Assembly (NCBI GenBank): GCA_031291905.1
Contig: JARLIC010000047.1
Coordinates: 1 to 16,617 of the forward strand
Length of the DNA: 16,617 nucleotides
Reading direction: 5' to 3'
From: Minisyncoccota bacterium
GTDB taxonomy: Bacteria; Patescibacteriota; Minisyncoccia; UBA6257; 2-01-FULL-56-20
A model generated the notes under the pieces. That model was not told where the DNA came from and did not search any database. It was given only the letters and a program-made list of their open reading frames with translations. The position numbers were made by a program, and so were the translations under genes. This document shows positions 1-8,022 of the stretch, in pieces. Each line of letters begins with the position of its first letter. Position 1 is the first letter of the stretch.

Positions 1-62
1 GGCTCCCTCGATGACTTGGCAAGCATGCTGACCGATTTTGGTATCTCCTCATTCTCCGATTT
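1..62 (+). repeat. 62-bp direct repeat, copy 1
   Basis: Positions 1-62 match 660-721 at 60 of 62 bases. The two differences (24 versus 683, and 57 versus 716) are both synonymous Ser codon changes in the shared frame, so both copies were probably under coding constraint after duplication. The left limit cannot be seen because copy 1 touches the window edge. Similarity ends abruptly after 62/721. Confidence 0.85.
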
Positions 63-204
63 TCTGCCAATGGTCCAGGATACAACGAGCACCATAACTA
101 CCACTTTTGCGAACCCCGGAACCTACACACTCTCTATCGAAGCAAGCGATGCGAGGGGTATTATCGCCAACGCTTCGACCACAATGGTGGTGGTAGGGGA
201 ATAA
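1..204 (+). CDS. C-terminal end of a surface-type protein with PKD/Ig-like tail (partial)
   Basis: The frame is open from base 1 and stops at 202-204, so only the last 67 residues are visible and the gene begins outside the window. The tail has the pattern of a PKD/Ig-like beta-sandwich: a run of Ser/Thr, then FANPGTYTLSIEASDARG, then alternating hydrophobic strands ending VVVGE. Such modules are usually found in secreted or cell-surface proteins of bacteria, where they act as spacers or adhesion units; that role is inferred. The first 21 residues (GSLDDLASMLTDFG region) are encoded by a 62-bp stretch that recurs at 660-721. An internal ATG at 25 exists, but the repeat shows that coding continues upstream, so it is not the true start. 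The protein family is not identified. Confidence 0.6.
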   Translation, partial: GSLDDLASMLTDFGISSFSDFLPMVQDTTSTITTTFANPGTYTLSIEASDARGIIANASTTMVVVGE

Positions 205-225
205 GAATAAAATTAACGAATAAAT

Positions 226-231
226 TAAAAT
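226..231 (+). promoter_or_regulatory. -10-like box for the small membrane protein gene
   Basis: TAAAAT lies exactly 6 nt upstream of the ATG at 238. No good -35 hexamer is seen and the surroundings are very A/T-rich, so chance is possible. It is listed because the same 12-nt distance from hexamer start to ATG recurs at several genes in this window. Confidence 0.3.
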
Positions 232-237
232 AAATCC

Positions 238-570
238 ATGGAAGAAAATACAAAAATTAAAAAAAGAGGGTGGACGGCAAAAAACTTTCTCATTGGTTTG
301 GTACTGGTCGTGTTGGGTTATTCGATAAATTTTCTCGTTGGAACTTTCTCTCTTTTGTTTATTGGAAACGGTAAGCCCTCGATTTTATTCTATGTTTGGC
401 CGGGAATTACTTTCCTCTTTATGGCTGCGGGAGTCTTCGGTTTCTGGTGTGTTATCCCCGCTTTCCAAAAATGGGGGCATACCCAAAAGCAGTGGATCGC
501 ATGGGTTTTTTTTGGAGCGGTTATAGTAATCATTGTCGCCTTTATTTATCTTTTTAGTGTTAAAATCTAG
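238..570 (+). CDS. Small three-helix membrane protein, unknown function
   Basis: The gene encodes 110 residues. A charged, Lys-rich N-terminus (MEENTKIKKRG) is followed by three hydrophobic segments at about residues 18-38, 50-72 and 88-108, separated by short polar loops; the second loop is KWGHTQKQW. This is typical of an integral cytoplasmic-membrane protein. It has no signal peptide distinct from the first helix and no catalytic motif that I recognise. The ATG at 238 is preceded by an A/T-rich stretch with no Shine-Dalgarno sequence. The gene is visibly more AT-rich than the ATP synthase genes and uses A/T-ending codons. It sits between two copies of a duplicated coding fragment, which suggests it arrived or was moved with that duplication. 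No family is assigned. Confidence 0.7.
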   Translation: MEENTKIKKRGWTAKNFLIGLVLVVLGYSINFLVGTFSLLFIGNGKPSILFYVWPGITFLFMAAGVFGFWCVIPAFQKWGHTQKQWIAWVFFGAVIVIIVAFIYLFSVKI

Positions 571-575
571 CATAG

Positions 576-722
576 GAATTTTTGGGAACTTTTGATCTTT
601 CTGGTCTTGGCCTCGATCTTGCGACGAGCACCGATGCAAACGGCACCATTTCCATCACTGGCTCCCTCGATGACTTGGCAAGTATGCTGACCGATTTTGG
701 TATCTCCTCATTCTCGGATTTC
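576..722 (+). pseudogene. Broken duplicate of the upstream surface-protein gene
   Basis: From 576 the plus frame reads a coherent peptide (GTFDLSGLGLDLATSTDANG, then ISITGSLDDLASMLTDFG). The segment from 660 repeats the start of the window at 60/62 bases, with synonymous differences only. An in-frame TAG at 573-575 blocks it upstream, and after 722 the similarity stops and the sequence becomes GC-rich atp upstream DNA. There is therefore no proper beginning or end, and this is best read as a gene remnant. A TTG at 582 could open a 91-codon frame, but its last third runs into the atpB start region out of frame. Residues 582-659 probably show what lies just left of the window in the intact gene. 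This is the far copy (660-721) of the 62-bp direct repeat. Confidence 0.6.
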
Positions 723-761
723 CGTCTTTGCTTCGCTTCCGGGGAGGGTTTTGCGGATCCT

Positions 762-791
762 CTGGCAAAATCGAGCCGTTTTTGTTACAAT
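762..791 (+). promoter_or_regulatory. Predicted promoter of the atp operon
   Basis: A -35-like CTGGCA (762-767) and a -10 TACAAT (786-791) are separated by 18 nt. The atpB ATG at 800 starts 8 nt after the -10, so the predicted transcript would begin at or within a base or two of the start codon. That would make it leaderless, in agreement with the absence of a Shine-Dalgarno sequence before 800. This rests on consensus matching only. Confidence 0.45.
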
Positions 792-799
792 TCCCCAGT

Positions 800-1546
800 A
801 TGTTGCAAATCTCGTTGCGTGCCGAAGACATCTTCCATATCGGCGGTTTTCCGGTGACGAACGCCGAACTTTTGGCGGTCATCGTGCTCGTGCTGCTCAC
901 CGTGATCTCGATCACGCTCCGGAACAGGCTCAAAATGGTCCCGGATATGCTACAGAACATCGCAGAGGTGGTGCTGGAGGGCGCGCTCGGCCTGATGGAT
1001 TCCGTGCTCGGCAGCCGCAAGGAATCGGAGAAATATCTTCCGATCGTGCTCACGATCTTCCTCTTCGTACTGTTCTCGAACTGGCTCGGGCTCGTGCCGG
1101 GCGTGAGCTCCATCATCGTGCACCAAGGCGAGGGGAGCGTGCCGCTCCTGCGTTCGCCGGCGAGCGACCTCAATTTCACGCTGGCGCTCGCGCTCATCGC
1201 GGTCACGCTCGTGAACGTCTTCGGCGCGGCGGCGATCGGATTGAAGCAGCGTGTCTCGGTATTCTTCAATTTCGGCAGCCCGATTAAATTCTTTGTCGGC
1301 ATACTTGAGCTTTTGTCGGAATTTGCTAGAATTATCTCGTTCACGTTCCGTCTTTTCGGCAACGTGTTCGCGGGCGAGGTGCTTTTGGCCATCATGGCGC
1401 TCCTCGTACCCTATCTCGTCCCGTTGCCGTTCATGTTCCTTGAAGTGTTCGTCGGATTCATCCAGGCGTTCATCTTCGGGATGCTCACTCTTGTGTTCGT
1501 CGCATTGGCGGTCACCCCCCACGAAGCCGCGGAGGCGGGCCACTAG
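800..1546 (+). CDS. atpB: ATP synthase F0 subunit a
   Basis: This is subunit a of the F1Fo ATP synthase, the static membrane subunit that provides the two proton half-channels next to the c-ring. It has 248 residues with five to six strongly hydrophobic segments. The family hallmark is in the penultimate helix, SFTFRLFGNVFAGE, with the essential Arg at residue 184. The last helices (FMFLEVFVGFIQAFIFGML) and the C-terminal HE pattern are also typical. The frame is open back to a TTG at 728, but I chose the ATG at 800: the upstream extension (MLRFRGGFCGSS...) is not a-subunit-like and overlaps the predicted promoter. It is first in the canonical order atpB-E-F-H-A-G. No i subunit (atpI) gene precedes it; the upstream DNA is a gene remnant. 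Confidence 0.95.
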   Translation: MLQISLRAEDIFHIGGFPVTNAELLAVIVLVLLTVISITLRNRLKMVPDMLQNIAEVVLEGALGLMDSVLGSRKESEKYLPIVLTIFLFVLFSNWLGLVPGVSSIIVHQGEGSVPLLRSPASDLNFTLALALIAVTLVNVFGAAAIGLKQRVSVFFNFGSPIKFFVGILELLSEFARIISFTFRLFGNVFAGEVLLAIMALLVPYLVPLPFMFLEVFVGFIQAFIFGMLTLVFVALAVTPHEAAEAGH

Positions 1547-1604
1547 TGCCGCGAGGCAGGAAAAAGGTCGGAACAACCACACTACAACCAATCACTCTAT
1601 CAAT

Positions 1605-1832
1605 ATGGATGCAAGTACAATGAGGCTTCTCGCCACCGCGCTCGTGATGGGATTCGGTACGCTCGGTCCCGGACTCGCGATCGGCTGGATCGGTTCGAAG
1701 TCGGTGGAGGCCATCGGAAGGAATCCGGAGGCGTCGTCCAAGGTGCAGACCATGGCGATCCTCGCCATCGCATTCGCGGAAGCGGTCGCGATCTACGCGC
1801 TCGTTATCGCGCTTATCGTCAAGTTCGTGTAG
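1605..1832 (+). CDS. atpE: ATP synthase F0 subunit c
   Basis: This is the proteolipid subunit that forms the rotating c-ring. It has 75 residues in two hydrophobic helices joined by the polar loop SKSVEAIGRNPEA, whose RNPE signature is diagnostic. The ion-binding carboxylate is Glu59 in AIAFAEAVAIYALV. The position that carries Gln in sodium-binding c subunits is Ile here (PGLAIGW), and the residue after Glu59 is Ala rather than Ser/Thr. I therefore infer proton rather than sodium coupling. The frame is open far upstream, but ATG 1605 gives the normal c-subunit length and start. The gap to atpB is 58 nt, with no clear Shine-Dalgarno sequence. Confidence 0.96.
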   Translation: MDASTMRLLATALVMGFGTLGPGLAIGWIGSKSVEAIGRNPEASSKVQTMAILAIAFAEAVAIYALVIALIVKFV

Positions 1833-1874
1833 TCGCGTCGTGCAGCGATCGCCGTCGGTCATTATAAAGATCAC

Positions 1875-2375
1875 ATGGAACAACTCGTAAGCCAATTAGG
1901 CATCGATTGGAAGCTCCTGCTCAGTCAGGCGGTCAATTTTGCGTTATTGCTGATCGTCCTGCGGATCTTTGTGTACAAGCCGGTGCTGAAACTGCTGCAC
2001 GACCGCCGCGCGAAGATCGAAGGCGGTCTCGCGAAGGCCGAAGAGGCCGAGAAGCGGCTTCACGAAGTGGATCTCATCGGCAAAGGAAAGATAAAGGATG
2101 CCGAACACGAGGCCATGGGCATATTGAAGCGCACGGAGTCGGATGCAAAGACGCTCGAAGAGAAGCTTCTTGCGGAAGCGAAGCGCAAAGAGGACGAGGC
2201 GGTCGGCGCGACCGCGGTGCGTCTTCGTACCCAGGAAGAGGAATCGCGCCGCGCGATGGAAAAGGAGGCTGCGGCGCTCGTGAAGCAGGCGCTCGTGAGG
2301 ACGGTCGAGCTTGCGCCCGATGCGATCGACGATGCGCTGATCGCGAAGGCGGTAAGGGAGGCGGGCGCGAAGTAG
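1875..2375 (+). CDS. atpF: ATP synthase F0 subunit b
   Basis: This is the peripheral-stalk subunit b, which anchors F1 to subunit a. It has 166 residues. A single membrane helix at about 14-34 (LLLSQAVNFALLLIVLRIFV) is followed by the family's YKPVLKLLHDRRAKIEGGL and then a long, highly charged helical stretch rich in Glu, Lys and Ala, typical of the right-handed coiled-coil dimer. The length is close to the usual value of about 156-170. The ATG at 1875 has TATAAA at 1863-1868, exactly 6 nt upstream, and no Shine-Dalgarno sequence. It lies 42 nt after atpE and 28 nt before atpH. Confidence 0.95.
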   Translation: MEQLVSQLGIDWKLLLSQAVNFALLLIVLRIFVYKPVLKLLHDRRAKIEGGLAKAEEAEKRLHEVDLIGKGKIKDAEHEAMGILKRTESDAKTLEEKLLAEAKRKEDEAVGATAVRLRTQEEESRRAMEKEAAALVKQALVRTVELAPDAIDDALIAKAVREAGAK

Positions 2376-2403
2376 TAGTAGAGAAGAGAAGAGGCCAAAG
2401 ATC

Positions 2404-2799
2404 ATGAAATATCCCGCAACTATCTATGCAAAAGCGCTGGTCGAGGTGCTCGCCGATGCGGGCAAGGCCGGCGTGAAGGACGAGCCGCGGTTCGCCGAGA
2501 ACTTTCTTGCGCTTGTGAGAAGGAATGGCGACGAGATGCACCTTCGGAAGATCCTCGATGACGCGTCGCGTTTCGCGCGCGGCAAGAGCGGTGTCCGCAA
2601 GGTCACCGTCGAATCCGCGAGGGCACTTTCGCCGAAGCAGAAGGATGCGGTCGCAAAGTTCATAAAGGCGGACGATATAGTGGAGGAACGCGTCGATCCG
2701 GAGCTCATCGCCGGAATACGGATCATATTGGACGACGAGCTGCAGTTCGACGGTTCGCTGAAGAAAAAATTGGCGGGCGCATTCGGAAGCCGCACATAA
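2404..2799 (+). CDS. atpH: ATP synthase F1 subunit delta (short form)
   Basis: This is called as subunit delta (OSCP homologue), which joins the top of F1 to the b stalk. The evidence is its place between atpF and atpA, the N-terminal YAKALVEVLADAG helix and the C-terminal pattern ELIAGIRIILDDELQFDGSLKKKLAGA, which resembles the GG(F/I)xxxxxDxxxDxS region of delta. It has only 131 residues, whereas typical bacterial delta is about 175-180, so part of the N-terminal helical bundle and the linker appears reduced. A weak Shine-Dalgarno-like GAGG lies at 2391-2394, 9 nt before the ATG. It ends 4 nt before atpA. Confidence 0.85.
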   Translation: MKYPATIYAKALVEVLADAGKAGVKDEPRFAENFLALVRRNGDEMHLRKILDDASRFARGKSGVRKVTVESARALSPKQKDAVAKFIKADDIVEERVDPELIAGIRIILDDELQFDGSLKKKLAGAFGSRT

Positions 2800-2803
2800 T
2801 CAT

Positions 2804-4342
<1,539 letters not shown>

Positions 4343-4343
4343 C

Positions 4344-5279
4344 ATGGAATCCGGACAGAGCCTCAAGCGGCGCATGAAGAGCGTCCAGAATATCGGGCAG
4401 ATCACGAAGGCGATGGAGCTCGTGTCCGCCACGAAGATGCGGCGCAGCCAGGAGCTCGCGCTCACTTCGCGCCCGTACGCGTACGCCGCGCTCGAGTTGC
4501 TCGGCATTCTTTCCTCGCTGAAGGACGTCCCCGTGCCGGAGCTTTTCCGGAAGCGTGCGATCAAGCGGACGGCGTTCCTGCTCATGACGTCCGACAAGGG
4601 CCTTGCGGGCTCTTTCAACGGCGCGGTCATCCGCGAGTTCGAGAAATATATGAAGGCGAACCGCGTCGATATCCTCGATCCGCGCTATTCGTTCATTGCG
4701 ATCGGGCTTAAGGCGAAGGCCTATCTCGAGCGGCGGAAGGCGAATGTGGTCGCGTCGTTCCACCGTGTCGGCGATTTCAGCAATCTGCTCGAGGCCGAAC
4801 CGATCGCGGACTTCCTGATCGACGGCTATGTGCGCGAGGATTTCGACAACGTCGTCGCGTTCTTCACGACCTTCGTGACCGCGTTGCGGCAGGATCCGGT
4901 CGTGCGCGAATTCCTTCCGGTGAGCTACGAGACGATCAAGCAGTCCGTGGAGGAGACGATCCCGCGCGCAGGGCGCTACGCCGATTATGCGAAGGCGGAG
5001 ACCCTGCTCGACGAGAAGGACAAGGAATATATCATCGAGCCGTCGCCGAAGGAGGTGATGGACGAGCTTGCGCCGAAGCTTCTGAAGATCCGCCTGTACC
5101 ATGCCATCCTCGAGGCGAACGCCTCCGAGCATTCCGCGCGGCGCGTGGCGATGAAGAACGCGTCCGACAACGCCTCGGAACTTTCCGGCGAACTGACAAT
5201 GGTCTATAATAAATCGCGTCAAGCGGCCATTACGGCGCAGATTATCGAGATCACGTCGGGCGCACAAGCGCTCGAATAA
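4344..5279 (+). CDS. atpG: ATP synthase F1 subunit gamma
   Basis: This is the central rotor shaft of F1. It has 311 residues, slightly longer than the usual 285-290. Both diagnostic termini are present: the N-terminal helix LKRRMKSVQNIGQITKAMEL, then VSATKMRR, and the C-terminal helix ELTMVYNKSRQAAITAQIIE, then ITSGAQALE. The middle holds the Rossmann-like domain (LLMTSDKGLAGSFNG). The last 14 coding bases plus the following 18 bases (5266-5297) are repeated as a perfect inverted copy at 5383-5414, so the gene's 3' end is part of structured element A. In the standard operon atpD would follow directly; here it is displaced by about 1.3 kb. Confidence 0.97.
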   Translation: MESGQSLKRRMKSVQNIGQITKAMELVSATKMRRSQELALTSRPYAYAALELLGILSSLKDVPVPELFRKRAIKRTAFLLMTSDKGLAGSFNGAVIREFEKYMKANRVDILDPRYSFIAIGLKAKAYLERRKANVVASFHRVGDFSNLLEAEPIADFLIDGYVREDFDNVVAFFTTFVTALRQDPVVREFLPVSYETIKQSVEETIPRAGRYADYAKAETLLDEKDKEYIIEPSPKEVMDELAPKLLKIRLYHAILEANASEHSARRVAMKNASDNASELSGELTMVYNKSRQAAITAQIIEITSGAQALE

Positions 5280-5414
5280 TTCTTTTCCGCAGAGATTATC
5301 CTTTCGGGGACGGCATAAAATTCTGCTGAATTTTTGCCTAAACACTCGGCACCTTCGTGCTTCCGTGATTCCCCTCAAGAACAATCTCTGCGGAAAAGAA
5401 TTATTCGAGCGCTT
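5266..5414. repeat. Structured inverted-repeat element, copy A (after atpG)
   Basis: Two perfect 32-bp inverted arms (5266-5297 and 5383-5414) enclose a 79-nt core at 5301-5379. The left arm is the 3' end of atpG with its stop codon plus 18 nt. The right arm contains the stop codon of the convergent HNH gene. The core begins CTTTCGGGGACGGC and ends ATTCCCCTCAAG. It holds two hairpins: one around loop TGCT (5330s region, stem AAAATTC/GAATTTT at about 5317-5334) and one around loop CTTC (stem GGCAC/GTGCT at about 5347-5360, one G-T pair). The GGGG/CCCC closing pairs enclose both, giving a three-way junction. A core of identical length and layout recurs at 16302-16380 after uvrA. There is no T-run after the right arm, so it is not an ordinary terminator. 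Its function is unknown. Confidence 0.85.
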
Positions 5415-5652
5415 TGTTGTTGCATTGTGGGCATGCGATCACAAGGGTCCGCGCTTGCATGTCGATGTTCTTTCTTGGACCCATAAACCTTGAGATAAGA
5501 TGGTCGATTGTGGCGTAATCATTGGGCATGACCTTGAACCCGATTGTGCCGTAATCGGGATAGAGATTCAATTTTTTCCCGCACCAATGGCAGTGCGGAT
5601 ATTCTCTTATGAGCCGCTCGCGACGTTTTCGAAAATATCCCGGATTGGGCAT
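5401..5652 (-). CDS. Small HNH endonuclease
   Basis: The gene encodes 83 residues with a complete minimal HNH (beta-beta-alpha-metal) layout: zinc-type pair C21-x2-C24 (PHCHWCGKKL), catalytic segment ATIDHLISR with Asp50-His51, and second pair C74-x2-C77 followed by Asn78 (CPQCNN). This predicts a metal-dependent nicking or cutting DNA endonuclease. Stand-alone HNH proteins of this size occur in phages and mobile elements. The start ATG is at 5652 on the minus strand. It lies 19 nt downstream of a large structured RNA transcribed in the same direction, an arrangement like HEARO / IscB-family loci, although no RuvC domain is present. The protein ends abruptly right after CxxCNN with KALE and a stop. 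The last codons and stop lie in the right arm of element A and are an inverted copy of the atpG end, so the original C-terminus may have been replaced. Confidence 0.85.
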   Translation of the reverse strand: MPNPGYFRKRRERLIREYPHCHWCGKKLNLYPDYGTIGFKVMPNDYATIDHLISRFMGPRKNIDMQARTLVIACPQCNNKALE

Positions 5653-5671
5653 TGAATATTTTTATCTTAGG

Positions 5672-5938
5672 TCTTTCACGCTGGAAACAACCGGGATGAC
5701 TGGGTTAGGGCCTTACCCGGAGCTATGCGCGGTGTGGTACTACCCCCATTATTTTTTTAGGTTGTAGGAGTTGCGCCTCGTACTCTTCCTCCTCCTGCCT
5801 CAGGCATTTGCCCATTGGCTTAGACGGCGGCGTTTCAGCCGTCGGCGTCAGGCTTTCGGAATCACCCTACTTGCCACGGGGAAGATGCTTTATCCCATAC
5901 CACGAGGATTGTTCGGCCATTATTTCCAGCGCGAAAGA
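5672..5938 (-). ncRNA. Candidate structured RNA upstream of the HNH gene (HEARO/omega-RNA-like, unproven)
   Basis: The ends 5672-5690 and 5920-5938 are complementary over 19 positions. On the plus strand two positions are A/C mismatches, but on the minus strand these become G-U pairs, so the full 19-position stem exists only in a minus-strand RNA. Inside are further helices: GACGGC/GCCGTC at 5823-5828/5838-5843, TGCC-TCA-GGCA at 5796-5806, AGGAG/CTCCT at 5766-5770/5792-5796 and CCGGG/CCCGG at 5691-5695/5716-5720. A minus-strand promoter lies directly upstream (5963-5990) and the HNH ATG follows 19 nt after the closing stem. A plus-strand open frame at 5771-5977 (Arg-rich, TTG start) is taken as accidental. 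The RNA family is not recognised with certainty; HEARO is suggested by context only. Confidence 0.55.
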
Positions 5939-5962
5939 TCCAAATTGTGGAGAACTATTTTG

Positions 5963-5990
5963 AGTTTATCAAAATGATTACATAGGTCAA
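5963..5990 (-). promoter_or_regulatory. Predicted minus-strand promoter for the structured RNA and HNH gene
   Basis: On the minus strand, -35 TTGACC (5990-5985) is followed after 16 nt by -10 TAAACT (5968-5963). TG precedes by one base, giving an extended -10. An A-rich upstream stretch (6012-5991) resembles an UP element. The predicted start near 5956 is about 18 nt before the structured RNA stem. Confidence 0.5.
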
Positions 5991-6012
5991 ATACTTTTTA
6001 ATCATTTTTTAA
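5986..6012. repeat. 27-bp A/T-rich repeat with -35 box, copy 1
   Basis: This matches 6513-6538 at 24 of 27 aligned positions (two substitutions and one 1-nt gap). Read on the minus strand each copy is an A-rich tract ending in TTGAC(C/A), that is, an upstream element plus -35 hexamer. The two copies flank the PemK-like gene. Confidence 0.7.
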
Positions 6013-6023
6013 TGTTCGATCCG

Positions 6024-6029
6024 TATACT
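6024..6029 (+). promoter_or_regulatory. -10 box directly before the pemK-like start
   Basis: TATACT lies exactly 6 nt upstream of the ATG at 6036. No convincing -35 is seen. It suggests a leaderless transcript and supports 6036 rather than 6012 as the start, because the hexamer would otherwise lie inside the coding region. Confidence 0.45.
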
Positions 6030-6035
6030 GTACGG

Positions 6036-6422
6036 ATGGAAAAAGATTTTGATGGGTGGAATATCAAAAAGACATTTTTAAATAATAATTTTAGCGTTCC
6101 ATTTTACAAAGAGCGTGATATTTGGTTTTGTTATTTAGGGATGAATATCGGTTGCGAAGAAGATGGCGATAAGTCCGTGTTCCTTCGTCCGGTCATTGTT
6201 CTAAAAAAGTTCAAGAACGGTGCGTTCTTTGGTATTCCGCTCACGCATACGCCGCGATTCGGGAAGCATTATTTTACTGTTATTGACAGTCATGGTACGA
6301 GCTTTGCTATGCTCGCGCAGGGACGCATATTGGACGGCCGGCGACTATATTATCGGTCGAGGATCATGCCGAAAAATGATTTTGAATCACTTAAACTTCG
6401 ATTTCTCTTAGGTATTCTTTAA
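6036..6422 (+). CDS. PemK/MazF-like toxin-family protein
   Basis: The gene encodes 128 residues from ATG 6036. PemK/MazF proteins are small SH3-barrel endoribonucleases, usually toxins of type II toxin-antitoxin systems. Family features are the first strand DIWFCYLGMNIG with EEDG, the conserved RPVIVLKK (Arg51-Pro52), the FGIPLT segment (Thr70) and a long C-terminal helix. The N-terminal MEKDFDGWNIKKTFLNN extension is of a kind I associate with CPR genomes. The in-frame ATG at 6012 would add eight residues but would read through the -10 box. No protein antitoxin gene is adjacent on either strand; instead a convergent small RNA starts at 6483 and ends at the stop codon. The gene is AT-rich compared with its neighbours and lies between two copies of a 27-bp repeat, which points to an acquired cassette. 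Toxicity is not shown. Confidence 0.75.
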   Translation: MEKDFDGWNIKKTFLNNNFSVPFYKERDIWFCYLGMNIGCEEDGDKSVFLRPVIVLKKFKNGAFFGIPLTHTPRFGKHYFTVIDSHGTSFAMLAQGRILDGRRLYYRSRIMPKNDFESLKLRFLLGIL

Positions 6423-6483
6423 AAAAGTAACCCCCGTCGCAAGGACGGGGTCGGCCCGAAGGCAAAAGGGTCTAACCGACCCT
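6421..6483 (-). ncRNA. Candidate 63-nt small RNA with own promoter and terminator
   Basis: On the minus strand a predicted start near 6483 is followed immediately by hairpin GGGTC-GGTTA-GACCC (6482-6468), a U-rich spacer, a GCC-TTCG-GGC mini-hairpin with a UUCG loop, and a terminator hairpin CCCCGTC-CTTGC-GACGGGG (6450-6432) followed by GTTACTTTTTT (6431-6421). An alternative longer pairing GGGTCGG (6482-6476) with CCGACCC (6454-6448) competes with the terminator stem for three bases, so two exclusive folds are possible. The RNA is convergent with the pemK-like gene and its 3' end overlaps that gene's last bases. It may also serve as the terminator of the pemK-like mRNA read from the other side. 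The family is unknown. Confidence 0.55.
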
Positions 6484-6489
6484 GCTTTG

Positions 6490-6517
6490 AGAATAGCTCT
6501 CCACTCCGTAGTGTCAA
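6490..6517 (-). promoter_or_regulatory. Predicted minus-strand promoter of the 63-nt RNA
   Basis: On the minus strand a perfect -35 TTGACA (6517-6512) is followed by a 16-nt spacer and -10 TATTCT (6495-6490). The upstream A-rich tract (to 6538) nearly repeats that of the promoter at 5963-5990, which also has a 16-nt spacer. Confidence 0.55.
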
Positions 6518-6538
6518 GTATTTTTAATGATTTTTTAA
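6513..6538. repeat. 27-bp A/T-rich repeat with -35 box, copy 2
   Basis: This is the partner of 5986-6012: same orientation, one base shorter, two substitutions. It contains the -35 box of the small-RNA promoter. Confidence 0.7.
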
Positions 6539-6572
6539 CAATTCAAGAGTAAAGATCAAGGCAAATTAACGG

Positions 6573-6601
6573 TTGCGAAGGCTCCGAGGATTTGGTATCA
6601 T
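6573..6601 (+). promoter_or_regulatory. Predicted promoter of atpD-atpC
   Basis: TTGCGA (6573-6578), a 17-nt spacer and TATCAT (6596-6601) lie 9 nt before the atpD ATG. A separate promoter is needed because the accessory block separates atpD from the upstream atp genes. The short distance again implies an almost leaderless mRNA. Confidence 0.5.
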
Positions 6602-6610
6602 TGTCGTATT

Positions 6611-8014
<1,404 letters not shown>

Positions 8015-8022
8015 TTTTGAGA

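Noticed and set aside
728..799. Upstream TTG start for atpB
   Set aside because: The added 24 residues are not a-subunit-like and lie over the predicted promoter; ATG 800 gives the normal N-terminus.
5266..5414. Element A as an ordinary bidirectional Rho-independent terminator
   Set aside because: A T-run is missing on both sides, the loop is a 79-nt folded core shared with a second locus, and the stem extends into coding sequence. A termination or RNA-stability role is still possible, but it is not a standard terminator.
5771..5977. A 68-codon plus-strand Arg-rich frame with TTG start
   Set aside because: It lies over the structured-RNA region, has no start signals, and its Arg-rich runs come from the hairpin stems.
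6012..6035. ATG 6012 as the start of the pemK-like gene
   Set aside because: It would place the TATACT box inside the coding region; ATG 6036 has the 6-nt spacing seen at other genes and begins with the MEKDFD motif.
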